DNA of 64,000 nucleotides from an uncultured Eubacteriales bacterium (GTDB taxonomy: Bacteria > Bacillota > Clostridia > Christensenellales > CAG-917), in contig URIZ01000005.1 of NCBI GenBank assembly GCA_900548005.1, positions 18,676-82,675 on the forward strand. The letters run 5' to 3'. The position numbers were made by a program, and so were the translations under genes. Shown here piece by piece: positions 22,811 to 37,800 of this stretch (its first letter is position 1; every line of letters begins with the position of its first letter). The notes beneath the pieces were generated by a model. That model was given only the letters and a program-made list of their open reading frames with translations, was not told the DNA's origin and did not search any database.

Positions 22811-25800
22811 ATGAAAAACACAAGGACAAAACAAACACCCATACAAAGAGCAATGAAGATCGTCACAAGCATAACTTTGCTTGCGATGCTGTTTGTCCTT
22901 GTCCTTGCCGGCACACTCTCCGGTGCTTTCGGTGTGGAAGAAAACCTTGTCCAAAACGGCAAAATCGAAGGAAACGTGGCGAGTGCGGCAGATGTGCGTC
23001 CATTTCAAACAATTGATTTGAGTGGTACATTCAAGAATACGACGGATACGTCAATAAATATAAATCCCGATGTTGCCAAACGTGGTGGCTTGTATACTAC
23101 CAAGGAAAATCATCTTACAAACAGTAAATGGGAAACAGGAAATGCAACAACCGGCGGTAAATGGTATATTGCAGACAATACAAATCACTCGGGTAGTGAT
23201 TATGTTTGTGCTTGGTTTGTATTTGATTTGGGTGCAGATTATGCTAGCCGCGTTTATGGCGATTTGAACATAAGTTTAATCGGTACTTATACAAATTGGA
23301 ACGGTGGCGGTGTCTTTGCAATTGAAAGCGGGAACAATTTGATTGAGCTTCCAACAACTACAAGTGATGGGGATTCTACTTGGTATAGCCGAGTAAGAGA
23401 TGGTAACTTTGGAGTAGGTGCAAAGTATACCAAAACAGATGAGTTAAAGCCTAAGAACGATAAAAAAACAGAATTTCCAATCAGCTTAACCCATACAGTA
23501 TCAGGAAGATATGTAAGGATTCATTATGCTACATACGATCCAAGTTGGAATTATAACGAACATCGATTGGACAATGTTAAGGTTACGCTTTCTAGAACGC
23601 TTGCTTATTATGTCGATTATGACAAAAACTCAACAACGGCAACAGGTACAGTTGTAAAATCTGATAAACTCGAATATTTTGTCAACAATACCATTTCCAA
23701 TGATGTTTATATTGGAAACAAATATTATTTTGACCATTGGAACACAAAAGCTGATAATACCGGCGTAAACATGGCTGTCGGTGCAGCCACAGGAACTGAT
23801 ACTAACTCGGGTTTCGGCAAGGTTGTAAAAGGCAATTTACAAGCAGGAATTACAACCACAACGCTATATGCGCAGTGGAATAGCATTTCATTTGTTTTCA
23901 ACAGACAAACGTATTCGGTATACAACGGTGAAGTTCTGCAAGTGTTGCAAGGACATAGTGATTATTTGTCTTCGACTGTTTCTTCTAATTACACTTCAAC
24001 CATTACATACAAGACTTTAAGCGGAACGAGTTTAAGCTCTGCTCCGACCACAGTGGGAAATTATATTGCAACTATAACCGTTTCAAAAGGCTCTCAAACT
24101 CGTGGCACGGTTGATTTGCCGTTTGCGGTTATAGAAGGCGATTTCGGAAAATTGCCGTCAGGCACATCGGGCAAATGGGGAAGTGAGACAAACCCATACG
24201 TAATAAGCACGACAATCCATTTGGAAAATCTTTCGGGCATTGTAAACGGCGCTCAAATTGCGCTTAATACAATAGTCGGAAGTGACGGCGGTGCAGTTAC
24301 AGCCGACGACGTTGTTGCAACAGATAATACATACGCAAATTGTTATTTCGTGGTGGCTGCAAACATCACGGTTTCTTCGTTTGCACGAATAGCAAACGAT
24401 TCTTCTCATTATTTCAAAGGAAATTTCAACGGACAAAATCACATAATCGGCGGTTTGAATTGCGGCTTATTCGGTTATGTCAGCGGCGGCGGCACGTTCA
24501 AAGATTTGACTTTGCAGGGGAGTGTGACGAGCAATACAAGTGATTATTATGGCGGACTGATAGGTTATGCAACCAATATAACGGTGTCTGGAGTGACAAA
24601 CGAAATGGTGCTTGACACTTCAAATTCTTACGTTGGCGGCTTGATAGGTTTTTGCCAAAATGCAACGATTGAAAACTGCCACAACAAAGCAAACGTATCG
24701 GGTATCGGCAACGTTGGCGGCATTGTGGGCTTTACCGGCGACACAAAAAAAGTCGGATTTGGCTCGTACATAACCAACTGCACCAACAGCGGCAATATTT
24801 TTGCAACAGGCAATTATGTCGGTGGCATTGTCGGCTGGGCAAGAGATACATATTTCACCGATGTTGTCAACAGCGGAGATATCAAAACTTCCGGGGAAAT
24901 TGTCGGCGGTATTTCGTCAAGGGTGTGCGGCGGCAGTGTTACCAATGCGCAAAACAGCGGCAACATCGAAGGCACAAACAATGTCGGCGGTATCACAGGT
25001 CATTTGTCATGGGCAACTATCACGAATGTGAGCAACAGCGGAAAAATCATCGGCAACGATTATGTCGGCGGTTTGGTCGGAAAAGGCGAAAGCAATGAAG
25101 CAATAGATTTTCTTGTCAAAGGCACGTTGAGCAACACGGGTTGTGTTGGTGGAATAAATTATGTCGGCGGCATTGCAGGCTATTTGGAAAATACCACAGA
25201 CAAAAATGTCAGCATTGAATGGGATGCCACCGTCAATATCGCAAACTGCACTTTTGGCGATTCAAGCGGTGACGGTGTGCGCGGAACTTCATATTTGGGC
25301 GGCGCAATCGGCTTTTTGGGCGAGAATATCACCATTTCGGGCAGTATTTCCGTGTCGGGGTGCGACATTGACAATGAAAACGGCGGAAACTATCTTGTGG
25401 GCGGTGCAATCGGTTACAACGCGGGCACTGTGTCTGCAAATATTTCAGTGACGGCAAGAGTTATCTCTCGTTTGTATGGAAAAGTCAACAACATCAGCGG
25501 CGCGTTTGCCGGCGGTATAGTCGGTTACAACGCAGGTACGCTTTCGGGTGAGTTGAACAGAACAAGCGGTGACGTTCTTTCAGTCGCTTTCAATGATTAT
25601 GTCGGCGGTCTCGTCGGATACAACTCGGGCGCGATCACCGGCAAAATGACGCATACGTCAACAAATGCGATGTATGAAAACGCAACCGTATACGGTGCAA
25701 CAAAAGTGGGCGGCCTTGTCGGCTACACTTCATCTGCACTTAATATAAGCAATGCACAAAACACGGGCAATATTGTCGGCTCTGTTTCTGTGGGCGGTCT

Positions 25801-28800
25801 TGTAGGATATGCCGATGCAAAATGCACAATCAATGCAAGCACCAACACAGGCTCTGTGTCGGGTACAAACAACGTCGGCGGTCTTGTCGGATATGCAAAA
25901 GGCATAGATTTGAGCGGTGTCTCCAACAGCGCGACTATCAACGGATATACCAATGTCGGCGGACTTGTCGGCAACATCGAAGGCGGAGCGGCAATCACCA
26001 CGTCTGGCAACTCGGGCGCAGTGAACGGATACAAGCACCTCGGCGGTTTTGTAGGTTATGCAAAGTCATCGGGCAATGCTTTTAGCATCGAAGGTACATC
26101 AACAGCGCCGCTTGTCAACGGCGGAAATGTGACTTCAACCATTCCGTCAGGCAGTTCAAGCGCAAACAATGACGGCGGTGTCGCAGGCTTTGTGGGATAT
26201 CTCGACGGTGACAGCAACATCACAATCTCGCATTGCATCAACAACGGTGTCATTTCGGGCAAGCAATTCAACGGCATTGCAGGCATTTTGGGCTATGTCA
26301 AACATGGCGCAAATCTTATTTATATAAACAATTGCAAAAACACCGCATCGATTGAAGGTGGCATAAACACCGGCGGTATCGGCGGACGTCTTTCAACCAA
26401 TTCAAGCGCGGTCAATTCGATGGTAATCTCGCATTGCTACAATAGCGGCGAAATTCTCACTCAAGATTATTCGACAGGTTCGACAGGAAATAGTGGCACG
26501 ACAGGCGGCATTTGCGGATATTTCAACGCAACTTCAACAACGGCGGCGGAGCGCACGGCGGTTATTTCCTATTGCTACAATGTCGGCAACGTAAAGATCA
26601 TCAAATCAACAAGTGGTCAGGCTTTTGCGCAAAACGACAGCAACAAGGGCTTTATAGGCGGCATAGTCGGCAATGCCAAGTCGGATGCAAGCAACCCCGA
26701 TACAAACGGAAAAGTCGCAATCGAATATTGCTATGTCGATTTGACATCGGGACACTCGATTGTGCGCTATGGCACGGATATGACCACGTATATCAACGGC
26801 ACAAATCTTGCCACAGTCAGCGCAACGTCATACGTCATCAAGAAAGGCACTTCTATAACAGCCGGCAACAGCGGCAGTTATTTGTTGTACAACGAGTATG
26901 CCACAACGTTTGATTATCCGCTCGTTGACGGCACGCAAACGACGTGGGAAAACATCCTCACGCAAAATATCAACGGTTTCCGTCTGACAACCAACGTTGC
27001 TGATGGATATTATTATGCGTCATTGAAAGGCGTGGGCGGCGAATTGCTTACCCCCGACAATCTTGAAGTTGCAGGCACAAGTCCATACACTGTCAATGCA
27101 AAATACTACGTTGACAATGCAAACGGCAATATCTTTGTCGGCACAACCGAAATTGTCGTAAATCAAAAAACCGAGACGTACAAGGCAGCACCTTTGACGA
27201 TTGACAACCCGAGCTTGCCAAGCGGATATGATTTCAAAATCAATTATTTTGACACGGCGGACTACTCGGGCACTTCTACCGAGAGCAAAACTAATGCAGG
27301 CACGTATTACACCGAAACTTTGGTGAAAATCGGCGATAAAGTTGTTGGTCGCTTGAAAGATTCAACAAAAGGCATTCTCACCATAAACAAAAAGGCGTTG
27401 TCTATGACGTGGACGCCGAGTGCGCTTGCGTCTCCATACACATACAATGCACAGCATCAAGGTATAACCAATGTCACAATAAGCGGCTTTGAGGGGACAG
27501 AAAGCCTTGCACAACAGTTGACAAACACCGTGTTTGAGCTGAACGTCACAAATTTGGATGGAAAGACTGTTTGTACAATCACGAAAAATGCGAATGAGAA
27601 TTTGTTTGAGATTGCAAACTCAATCAACGTTGGTTTGTACGGCATAAAAGTCGAGCTTGTCAACGCAACCAACTATACGCTCACAACCGAGACGAGAGAG
27701 TGGGAAATCATCCAAAGAGAGCTGACTTTCGGCAACTCTTGGACGGACGGGAAGTTTGCAAATCAAATCGACAGAACAACCGGCGACTATAAGTTTATCT
27801 ACAACGGCAATTTGCAAGGACTTGGCGGCGTTAATATTTATGGGAGCGGAACTGTAAACGTTTCGTCACTTTTCAATATTGAAGGCGAAAAGGCGCATAA
27901 GAATGCAGGAACTTATACTTGCATTTATACGCTGAAAGATACGCACAACTACACAATCGCCGGTCATACGAACGGCATTGTCGAATACAAGTGGACAATC
28001 GCCAAAAACCGACTTACCGTGGCAAACGTATGGTCGTGTGACAACGTTGGCGATAATCCGTATGGTTTCATTTTCAATGGCGAAAATCAAGGTGTAACCA
28101 ATATAATTGTCACCGTTCAACCCGATACGCAGGGCATATCGCACGACATTGTAGATTCGTCCAAAGTGTATTCGATTGAGAATATTCTCAATACGCAGGC
28201 AAATTTTGTCAAAAATCAAGGCACTTATTCGGGCGAAGTGACGGTCGTTGATACGGTCAACTATATGATTGGTACAACGGTTTCGTATGTTGGGGAAGTC
28301 AAGGATGCATACAAACTTGCCGATTTGAAAGGCGTAACAAAAACAGACACTGTTGTTACATACAATTGGAAAATCAACCGATTTGACGTGGGCAACGCTT
28401 TTGCGAACAAAAAGGCGTGGTTTGGCGCAGGCACGGATATGGTGGTGGCAAATCAAAACACTGAAAACGTGAACGGCACGGAATTTGCATACTACTATTT
28501 GCAAGCAAATGAAGGCGACACGCCCAAGGTCGTCGTCTATCAAAACGATAAATATATAAAAGATAACTTTGTATTATATGTACAATATACAACAATAACC
28601 AACAAAGTGGAAACACACAGTCTTGTCAAGCTCGCGTATGGCACGGACTACAATGTTGCGGATCTCGGCACGGCGGGCGAAAAGCACGTCAAAGACGTGT
28701 CGGTGACGGCAAGCGGCACGGGCAACTTTGTTGGCGATGCGGTGAAATATTACGTTGTTGCGGACAGCGACTTCGGCGGCAACGTCAATCAAGCGAACTG

Positions 28801-31800
28801 GGGCAGCGAGAGCAATCCGTACGTCATCGAGCATGAGTTGCAATTGTTGAGATTGAGCCAAATCGTCAACGGCGGCGTGGCTTGGAACTCCATAAACGGC
28901 GCGGACGGACTTGTGGCAAACACCGGCGCGCATGCGGCGAATAGGACGTATGAAGGGTGCTATTTCGTTGTGAAGGCAGACATTACGCTGTTGCAATCGA
29001 GTGGCGGCATAGCGGGCTTCGAGCCTATCGGCAGTGCGGCATATCAGTTCAAGGCGGCGCAGTTTGCAAAGGATACAAATCTTGCTACCGTCAGCATCAA
29101 GTATTCGTTCAGCGACACGGCAAGAGAATACGTCGGCTTGTTCGGCTATATTGACGGCACGAGTATTGTCGGCATAGACGTTGTGGGCGTCGGCGCGATC
29201 AAGGGCAACAAATACGTGGGCGGCATCGTCGGATACGCAAACGGCGGCGCGATCGAGCATTGCACTTTCCGCGTGTCTGCGACTGAAGGCTATCAAGAGA
29301 TTTCGGGCGCGGGCGATTATGTGGGCGGAATTGTCGGCTATGCAAACGGCACGACAATCGTTCAAACCACGGACGTAAACAAATACGGACAATTGATGCA
29401 GGCAAAGGTTGTCGGTGCAAGCTACGTTGGCGGCATAGCGGGTGAGTGGATTGTCACAAATTCAAACCAAATCAATGCCGATAATACCACGCTGTCGTAT
29501 GCAAACGACTTCTCGGTGGTGGGCAGCGGCAGTTATGTGGGCGGTATATCAGGTAGACTTGACGCAAGCAAGTGCGCAAATGATTTGCTATACAGCGCAA
29601 TCTTCACCAACGGCATTGCGGTCACCGGCTCGGACAACGTCATGGACGTGTTCGGCACAAGCTACGTGGGCGCGTTGTTCGGCGCATTTGTCGGCAACGG
29701 CTACCACGACACCGCGGACGGCGCGAAAGCAAAATCAATCATCCTTGTCAACAATGCCAATGCCGTGCGTGCAAACGTCATTGCCAAAGGTGGCGGCAGA
29801 GTGATTGGCGGTCTTGTGGGATACGCCGAAAAGGTGGGCATACTCTTTGGCGACAACTACGTGAACGAGAGCATGGTCGTCAAACTAGACGACGTAGACG
29901 TTACAATCGCCAAAACGGGCGTGTACGTGGACGCAAAGGGCAATACGTCGTTTGTGGGCGGCATCGTGGGTGTGCTTGGCGAAAACGCGACCATTGAAAG
30001 CGTCAGACAGACTTTTGAAGGCGTGACCGTATCGGTAGGTACGTACAGCGTGACCAACAAGACTCAGCTCAACGGCAAAGACTTTGTGGGCGGCATCGCA
30101 GGCTATATCGCCAACACCGCCGGCACGTATTTCGGCGCGAGCGCAGGTGAAACCAACAACATCATCGGCAACTCCATCCAATTCTTCAACGAAGGTGCGG
30201 TGAGCGGCGAAAACTTTGTGGGCGGCATCATTGGCGGCATCGGCGTTGTGAGATACAACAACCCCGACTTGAAGATAGAATACAGTGTTTCGGGTGATAC
30301 GCTTTTGAACGGTTTGCTCGACACTAACGAGAATGAAAAAATCAACATTGCGTACGCACCGCTTGAAAGTGACATGTATACGCAAGCTCCGTTCGGCAAG
30401 ATCGTGAACGTGGCAAACGTCACGGGCAGCGGCAACTATGTTGGCGGACTTTTCGGCTATGTCGGATCAAAGACAAGACTTGCGCTTGTCAACAAGCAAA
30501 TGAGCGATGATAAGGCAAATCTTGACAATCCGTATGCATATTTGAAAGAAAAAGACACGTTTGCGGTGTACAACGGCGACAGCGGAGATCTCAAAAACGC
30601 AAAAGACACAACAATACAAGGCTCGAGATACGTGGGCGGTTTTGTGGGATTCTTGAACACAGGCTCGCACGAATTCGGTTATGCCGTCAACAAAGCAAAA
30701 ATCGTATCCACGGCAAACGACAAAGCGTACGTGGGCGGTTTTGTGGGATATATGGTTGCCGGCACGATTTACGGCGGTATGTCCGTTGCCTACGAGCAAG
30801 CAACCGCAGCCACCAACGCATACCAAGGCAAAGAATACGTGGGCGGTTTTGTGGGATACGTTGTGAGCGCAACCATAAGAAACAGTATATCTACCGGCTT
30901 CAAATTCTCTGAAACGAGCGTCAACAAGAGCGGCATCATCGGCAACGGACTCAGCTTTACAATCGAAGGCTCGTGGACGATTTACATTGCGGACAACGTG
31001 ACGGAAAAGAGTGTGTCGGGCAACACCACCAAGGGCAGATACCTTGTTGTTGACAGCCGCATTGCAATTGCGGACAACACTGCGCCAAAACTTGCTCGCA
31101 TGGCTCAAATGGTGGGATTCAACAACGTGGGCGGCATAGAAACAAAATTCAACTTTGACGTCAACGTTCCGCCGATGGAAAACAAAATATATCAAAATAA
31201 GCAACTTGTTTTCTATGACGTCAGCGGCAACGACCACGTGAGCGGTAATACGTTTGAAATCTTTGAAAACAGAAACAACGTGTTGACAATGCAGTTGTCC
31301 ATGGCTCAAGCGGACAGCATGATTGTCACGTTGCGCGCGGTTGAGTTTAGCAATATCCCCGATTGCAAGGATTCAAACAAATACAATTCCAATGCGCAAC
31401 AAGGTTACAAAAAACCGTCCGCATCCGATTTGTACTCGGCAGACGTCATTCACTCCACATACAACAGTGACGGAAAAGTGATAGGCGTATGGGCAAACTT
31501 GTATTTCACAGCCAACGGAAAATCCGTTGTTGTGGGCGCATACCAAAGAGACGGACAAATCCCGACTGCCGACAACAAAGAAGACGCAGGTTACATCGAG
31601 AGTTTTGAACCGGGCAGCGCAGAATCGCCGTATATCATCAACACTCAAGAAGAGTGGAACGAGTTTGCACACTCTGTGTATAGCGGCAAAAAATACGTGA
31701 CAACGAGTGGCGCAAGACAATACGTGCGCTTGACAAAGGACATTGTGATAAACGCAAACGGTCATGTCGGCACAGACAATAACTCGTTGGATTTCACAAA

Positions 31801-34800
31801 CAACGGCGGATATAACTTTGCAGGGGACTTCTCGCAAGATAATGCAAACAGTTCTTTCCAAGGCGAATTTGACGGCAACGGGCATACTATAACCGTCAAA
31901 TTCGCAATGAACCAAGCAAACAGAGCGAGCGTTTTCCCCAATGCAAGCGGTGCAGTGTTCAGAAACTTGACCATTGCGGGCAAGATTCAATCTGCAAGCC
32001 AAGCAAACGGCGCAAATGACGTTTACAAAACGGCAGGATATGACGTTGCAGGCTTTGTGGGCAAGGCGTTTGGCAGTCTTGAGTTTTACAATTGCAAGAA
32101 CGAGGCAGCCATCATCGGCTTGCGCAACGTTGCAGGCATTGTCGGATATTACAATTCATCAAATGCAAGCATCACGATGACTGCTTGCGTCAACACAGGC
32201 AATATCACTTCTTTGCAAGGAACGTATACGGAAGGTGGATTTAAGGATAGATATTCGTATAATGACAATATAGGTGAGAGTGGCGTCGGAGTAAACAACG
32301 TCGGATTCACATTTGGCACGGGCGGCATTATCGGTGCATACACAGGCTCGATCACGATTGAGAGTTGTCGTAATACCGGTGAGATTATAGGCGGACACAA
32401 CGTTGGCGGTATAATCGGATTGCATGACGGAGTTTCCGGAAATATTGCGACATTGACAATTAAGAACTGCGCAAATACAGGACATGTTCTTGTGAATTCT
32501 GGTTATTGGGGAGCTGATGAAGGCGGACTTAATGGCTCGAAAACGGAAGGTGTTAGACAAGGTATATTTGGTTATGCAGGTGGAATTGTAGGTCTTACCG
32601 GACGTTATTCTATACTCAAAATGTATGCATCGTACAATACAGGCGAAGTTGTCGCATATTCAAACATAGCAGGCGGACTTGTCGGCGCCGTCGGTCCGCT
32701 GTATCAGCCAAAAGGTGAAAAGAATAAGGTTTTAACAGGCGGAAGATCTTCGATTGTTTATTGCTACAACACAGGCGAAGTCAAAGTTGGCGGAACATTC
32801 CCAAAATATACACAAACGTATGATTTGTTTGGGCGTGAATTTTACGGTGGATCGATTGGCGGCGGCTTTGTCGGCATTGTCGGCGATATTCAAATATCGC
32901 AAAGTTACAATGCGGGCAATGTTTGGCAATTCGGTATTATCGCATACGGCGGCTCTTGGCAAGTGCGTGCAGGCGGCATCGTCGGACAATCTCAGCCGAC
33001 ACAAGGCGGATACGTACTGTTTGACAATTTGTATAATGTCGGAACAATTTATGTTCGTTCCATTGACGACTGGATTTCTGGTACAAATTGGCATTTGTAT
33101 AGTGACGCTCGATATGGTTCGGCAATTTCACCATATTGCGACACAGAAAAGGATGCCGACAGGATTTATGCCACACAGTGCTATTCAATAAACAACTGCG
33201 TATCTTCGCACATTCCGCAATATATAGAAGCTACAGTAAAAAACAACAATTATTCCTATTACAAGGGCTTTAAAAATGAAAGTTCAATAAGTTGGATAAA
33301 CAGTGAAGGATACGATGAGTATTATAGAAATGCCGGTGTCATTTTTGGCTGGGGTAGTTCAAAACCAAAACTTGTTCAAACAGGACTTGTCTATGACACC
33401 TATGATTCTTTGACGGGTGCAATGAGCGACAACGGAAGTGCTTTGTATATGACAGGCGATAATTTTGCATTCAGCCAATCAACTTCGGCATTGACAGAAG
33501 ACTTTACTGCAATCAATGCGACTTACAACTCTACGCTTCCTATAATCGATAGTCCGAAAAACGACGGCACAACATCTCATACGGTCACTTATAAGGATGT
33601 TTCAGGCTTGTCTTGGACGGCGTATCCCGACAGTTGGCTCTACGTTTACGGATGCTTGCCGCAGCTGTCATTGTTTGCGCTCGACACGCAAAACGGATTG
33701 AGCATGCGTTCTGTCGGTTATGGCAAAGACATCTATGGAGAGTTCAACAAAGAGCCTATCGATGCAGGCAAAAAAGAATATCCGTATATAATCAAAGACG
33801 GCATAGACTTGCTTGGCATGCAAGCACTTGTGGACAGCGGTTATACTTTTGACGGTAAGTACATCGAGTTTGCAAATGCAACCAACAACTTGGACAAGAC
33901 GATAACCCGAGTTATCAATATGCCGACAAGTTCGTTACGACAAGATGTAGGGACAACAAACGATTTCATGTCAAGTTCAACAATTGGCGGAAATTATGAA
34001 CAAAAGGGCAAGAGTTATCACTTGTATACGTTTGGCGCGCTGTGCAATCAGGCAAGGAACAAGAACGCAACATTTGTCGGCACCGATTTTTCCAATTGGA
34101 AGGATAGCAACCATTTCTATAGCCAGAGTGACGGCAAGTTGATTGGCGGGGCCACGTTTGCAACGGTCAACTTCTTGCCGATCGGAAGATATGGCACAGA
34201 CAAGGTGTTCAAGGGCAGCATAAGCGGAAAGCAAGCGGACGGAACAAATACGGAAGTTGCAAACTTGCGTATTCTCACGTCAGGAACCGACCATGCGTTT
34301 GCAGGTTTGTTTGCAAGGGCGGAGAGTGCGGAAATCTCATATATTACTGTTTCGGGCGATATGCGCGCGTATGCGACAAATGCTGACGGACACTCGGCTG
34401 TTGGCGGCATCGTTGCGGACAGCAGCGGCGACACAATTATCGATCACTGCAATGCGGGTTCGGGTTCGGGTTCTGCCGCAAGAGAACTCAAAGTGTTTGC
34501 ATACGGCAAAAAGAGTGTGTATGAATACAACAACGTAAAAGATTTGCACACCTATGCAGGCGGCATCGTGGGCGTTGCAACAACATCGTTCTATAAAAAC
34601 AAAGCGCACGTGTATAAGTCGGGCACGGCAAGCATCATTCGCAACTGCGAAGTGGTCAACGCAACGGTGATGAGCGTCAAGAACAACATCGGCGGCATCG
34701 TGGGCTACGTTGACGGACAAGCGGGAGCAAAGGGAATGAATAACAAGCTGGAAATCACAGGCAATACTGTGACCAAGGCGGAATTGACGGCTATTGCCTC

Positions 34801-37800
34801 CGACAGCACAATCAGCGACGTCGGCACAAAAGTGGGCGGTATTTTGGGATATAGCGACCAATACGTTGCCGTCATCGTATCGGGCTGCACGGTCGGCACG
34901 AACAGTGCAACCAAGTCCGTCACGATTAAGGGCGAAAACGCAATCGGCGGTATTGTCGGCGCACTGCCCAGCAATATCAACGAGATCAAGGACTGCTCCG
35001 TCTTGCAATCTACGTTCATAGAGCGTGGCAAGTGGGGCGTTGTCGAAAACGTGAAAGACGCAAGCGGTGACAGTTTCAACGGCTATGGCACGGCAATCGG
35101 CGGCATAATCGGTTATGCGGCATTCGATACAACCGACAACACGGGTATGTCGGTCACAACAACAATCAGCGGCAATATCGTGTTCAACGGCAACATCATC
35201 ATTGCGCAACCCACAAACAAGAGCACGGGTAGCAATGCAAACAACAGTCAAGACGGCGTTGTGCGCAACGTCGGCGGCGTGTTTGGAGATATGACTTCGG
35301 GCGCATCGTTCGCCACGGGAGCAAATATTAAAGTCAACGGCACGATCACCGTTGCAGACACCATAAACGAAGTGCGCAACATCGGCGGCGTTGCAGGACG
35401 AACAAAAGACGTTGCGTTCAGCGGTATTTTTGAAGTGGGAGTCAACATCGTTGTGCCAAAGGCATACAACGTGGGCGGTTTTATTGGCAGTAACAGCGGT
35501 ATCGTCAACGTGCTTTCGGACAACACCACAATCAGGATCGGCGCACACTTGAGCGGCGCGCATGACGTGGGCGGTTTTGTCGGAAACAACCGTAGCGGCG
35601 CAATATTGATGTTGGGCGCAAATATCTATCGATCCACAAGATACGAAGATCCGCTTTCAATCAACGTTTTGGATAGCGCGCAAATATCCGCTCTTAATGA
35701 CAACGTCGGCGGTATCGTGGGCGGCAATGACGATGGCGCAACGCTCACAATCGTCAAAGGCGACATTCAAAACGCAGGTCATATCGGCGTGAGGAAGAAC
35801 GCAGACGGCTCCGACACCGTGTCGGACGCGGTCGGCGGCATCGTCGGAAGCAACAAAGGCACGCTTGCAACCGGTGGCGGTATAGGCGCGTATAAGGCTT
35901 TGACAATCAACAACAGCGGCACTGTTATCGGCAGAAACTACGTGGGCGGCGTTTTCGGCTTGCTCCACGGAGGTTCGGTGGCGGGCACGTTCACCAACAT
36001 CGGCGACGTCACGGGCGAATATTTTGTCGGCGGCTCTATCGGCTATGTTTCTTATGCGGCAACAATCACCGCTTTGGGCAACGAAGACACCAAGTTTGAA
36101 AACGGCGCAATCGCAGGATACACCGCATCGGGCGACGCGCTCACGGCAGGCGATACTGCGGCGCAAGGCGTCGGCACGGTCAAGGGCAAAGCGTACGTGG
36201 GCGGCTCTATCGGTATCATGCTTGGCAAAATCGTCGGCAACGCCAATGCAAAAGTGGTGTTTACATCAAGCGGCATAGTGGACGCAAGCGACGTTGCAGG
36301 CTATCTTGGCGGCTCTATCGGCGTCATCGCCGGTCAGGTGGACTATGCGCAATTTATCAGCACCGGCGAGCTTACAGGCATCAACGCAATCACGGCGGTT
36401 GGCGGCTCGGTGGGCTTTATCGGCGCGCCTACTCCGCTTTTGACCAGTAGCAATTGCAACGAAGAATACGCAATCGATCTGGGCGGCGCACTTTTCAACA
36501 GAGTGCATATCAAGAACTCGCACTTCGAGTCAAACGGCGCAAGCCTTGTATTGACGGGCACGAGAGTGAACGAAGCAAAATATAATGGCAACGTACAAAG
36601 ACAGGATTACGAGTGGGGCGGCGTCGGTGGAGCAATCGGCATCATCGCAGGCGTTGCAAACGGCTTTGACGGCGGCGTAAATTGGGCGAACAACACCTAT
36701 TACGCTCAAGGCAGCGTAACCGCGCCCGGCGTCTACAACGTGGGCGGCATAGTCGGCTTTATCCGCGCAAACAACATCACGATCAACAATATGCTTGCCT
36801 ATGACATCGACGTCACGGGCGGCAGCAACGTCGGCGGTATCATCGGTTTCACCGAGGGCGAAAAGACCGTCATCGCAAACGCTTTTGCAATCAGCACGTC
36901 GGACAGCACGGGCAAATACACCGCGGAGTATACAACACCAGACGGCACAAAAGTTGCAGGCTTGGCAGGCGGCATCATCGGCAAAGCGGCAGACGATACG
37001 GACGCAAGCACTTCTTATTGGGTTAAAGGCTACAAGAACGCCGACCTTGCAGGCACAAACGTCAACGACTTGAAGAATACGCTTGGCAGATACACCGCTA
37101 TCACCGAAACGATCGGTCAAACCACAATCATCTTCACAAAAGAGTTGATCGGCGGCACGGACGTTGCCGAGCCGGTCTATCCCACGCCGTACGAGTATCT
37201 CTCCGCGTATTATGGAGAAAATGACAAGCATACCGTCAACGGAAAAACGCTGACGATTGCAGATACGTTTGAATACGATGAAACGACACAAGTCACCACC
37301 TACAAGCCTTGGGACTGGTATTTCACCGAGTATTATAAGAACGTAAGCACCGATTCAACGGTGGTCAAGACACAGGACGGCACTTGGGTGTATGCAAAGA
37401 ACACGTGGGCGCAATATTCCACAGGCACAAGTCAGACCGGTTGGTATTTCGTGTACGCAAATGATGCCGCAGGCGACGAAGGCAACGTGGGCACGGTCAA
37501 TGCAAAGCACACCGCCACAAGCTCGACGCAAGGTGGATACACGATTGTTGACAGAGATTTCTGGAAACGTATCGCCAACGCATACACGGCATCTGAAAAA
37601 GAAAAAGGACTCAACGATCCGTCAAATGCGAACTACAAGCTCAATTCCGACATTGTGTTGAACGCGGACGTGTACGGCAACAAAGCTCCGCTTGTCAACA
37701 ACTTGTACGCAACCGCAACCGCCGCAACAAAGAGCGGATACTATCTGTATATCGCATCTTCCGGCGAATCGCGCCCGACCGCAAAGAGCGATGGAGACAA

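Noticed and set aside
34337..35563. 408-codon minus-strand frame inside the giant gene
   Set aside because: The repeated GGC/GTC codons of GLUG repeats keep the reverse frame open; translation is low-complexity Cys/His/Ala/Asp-rich.
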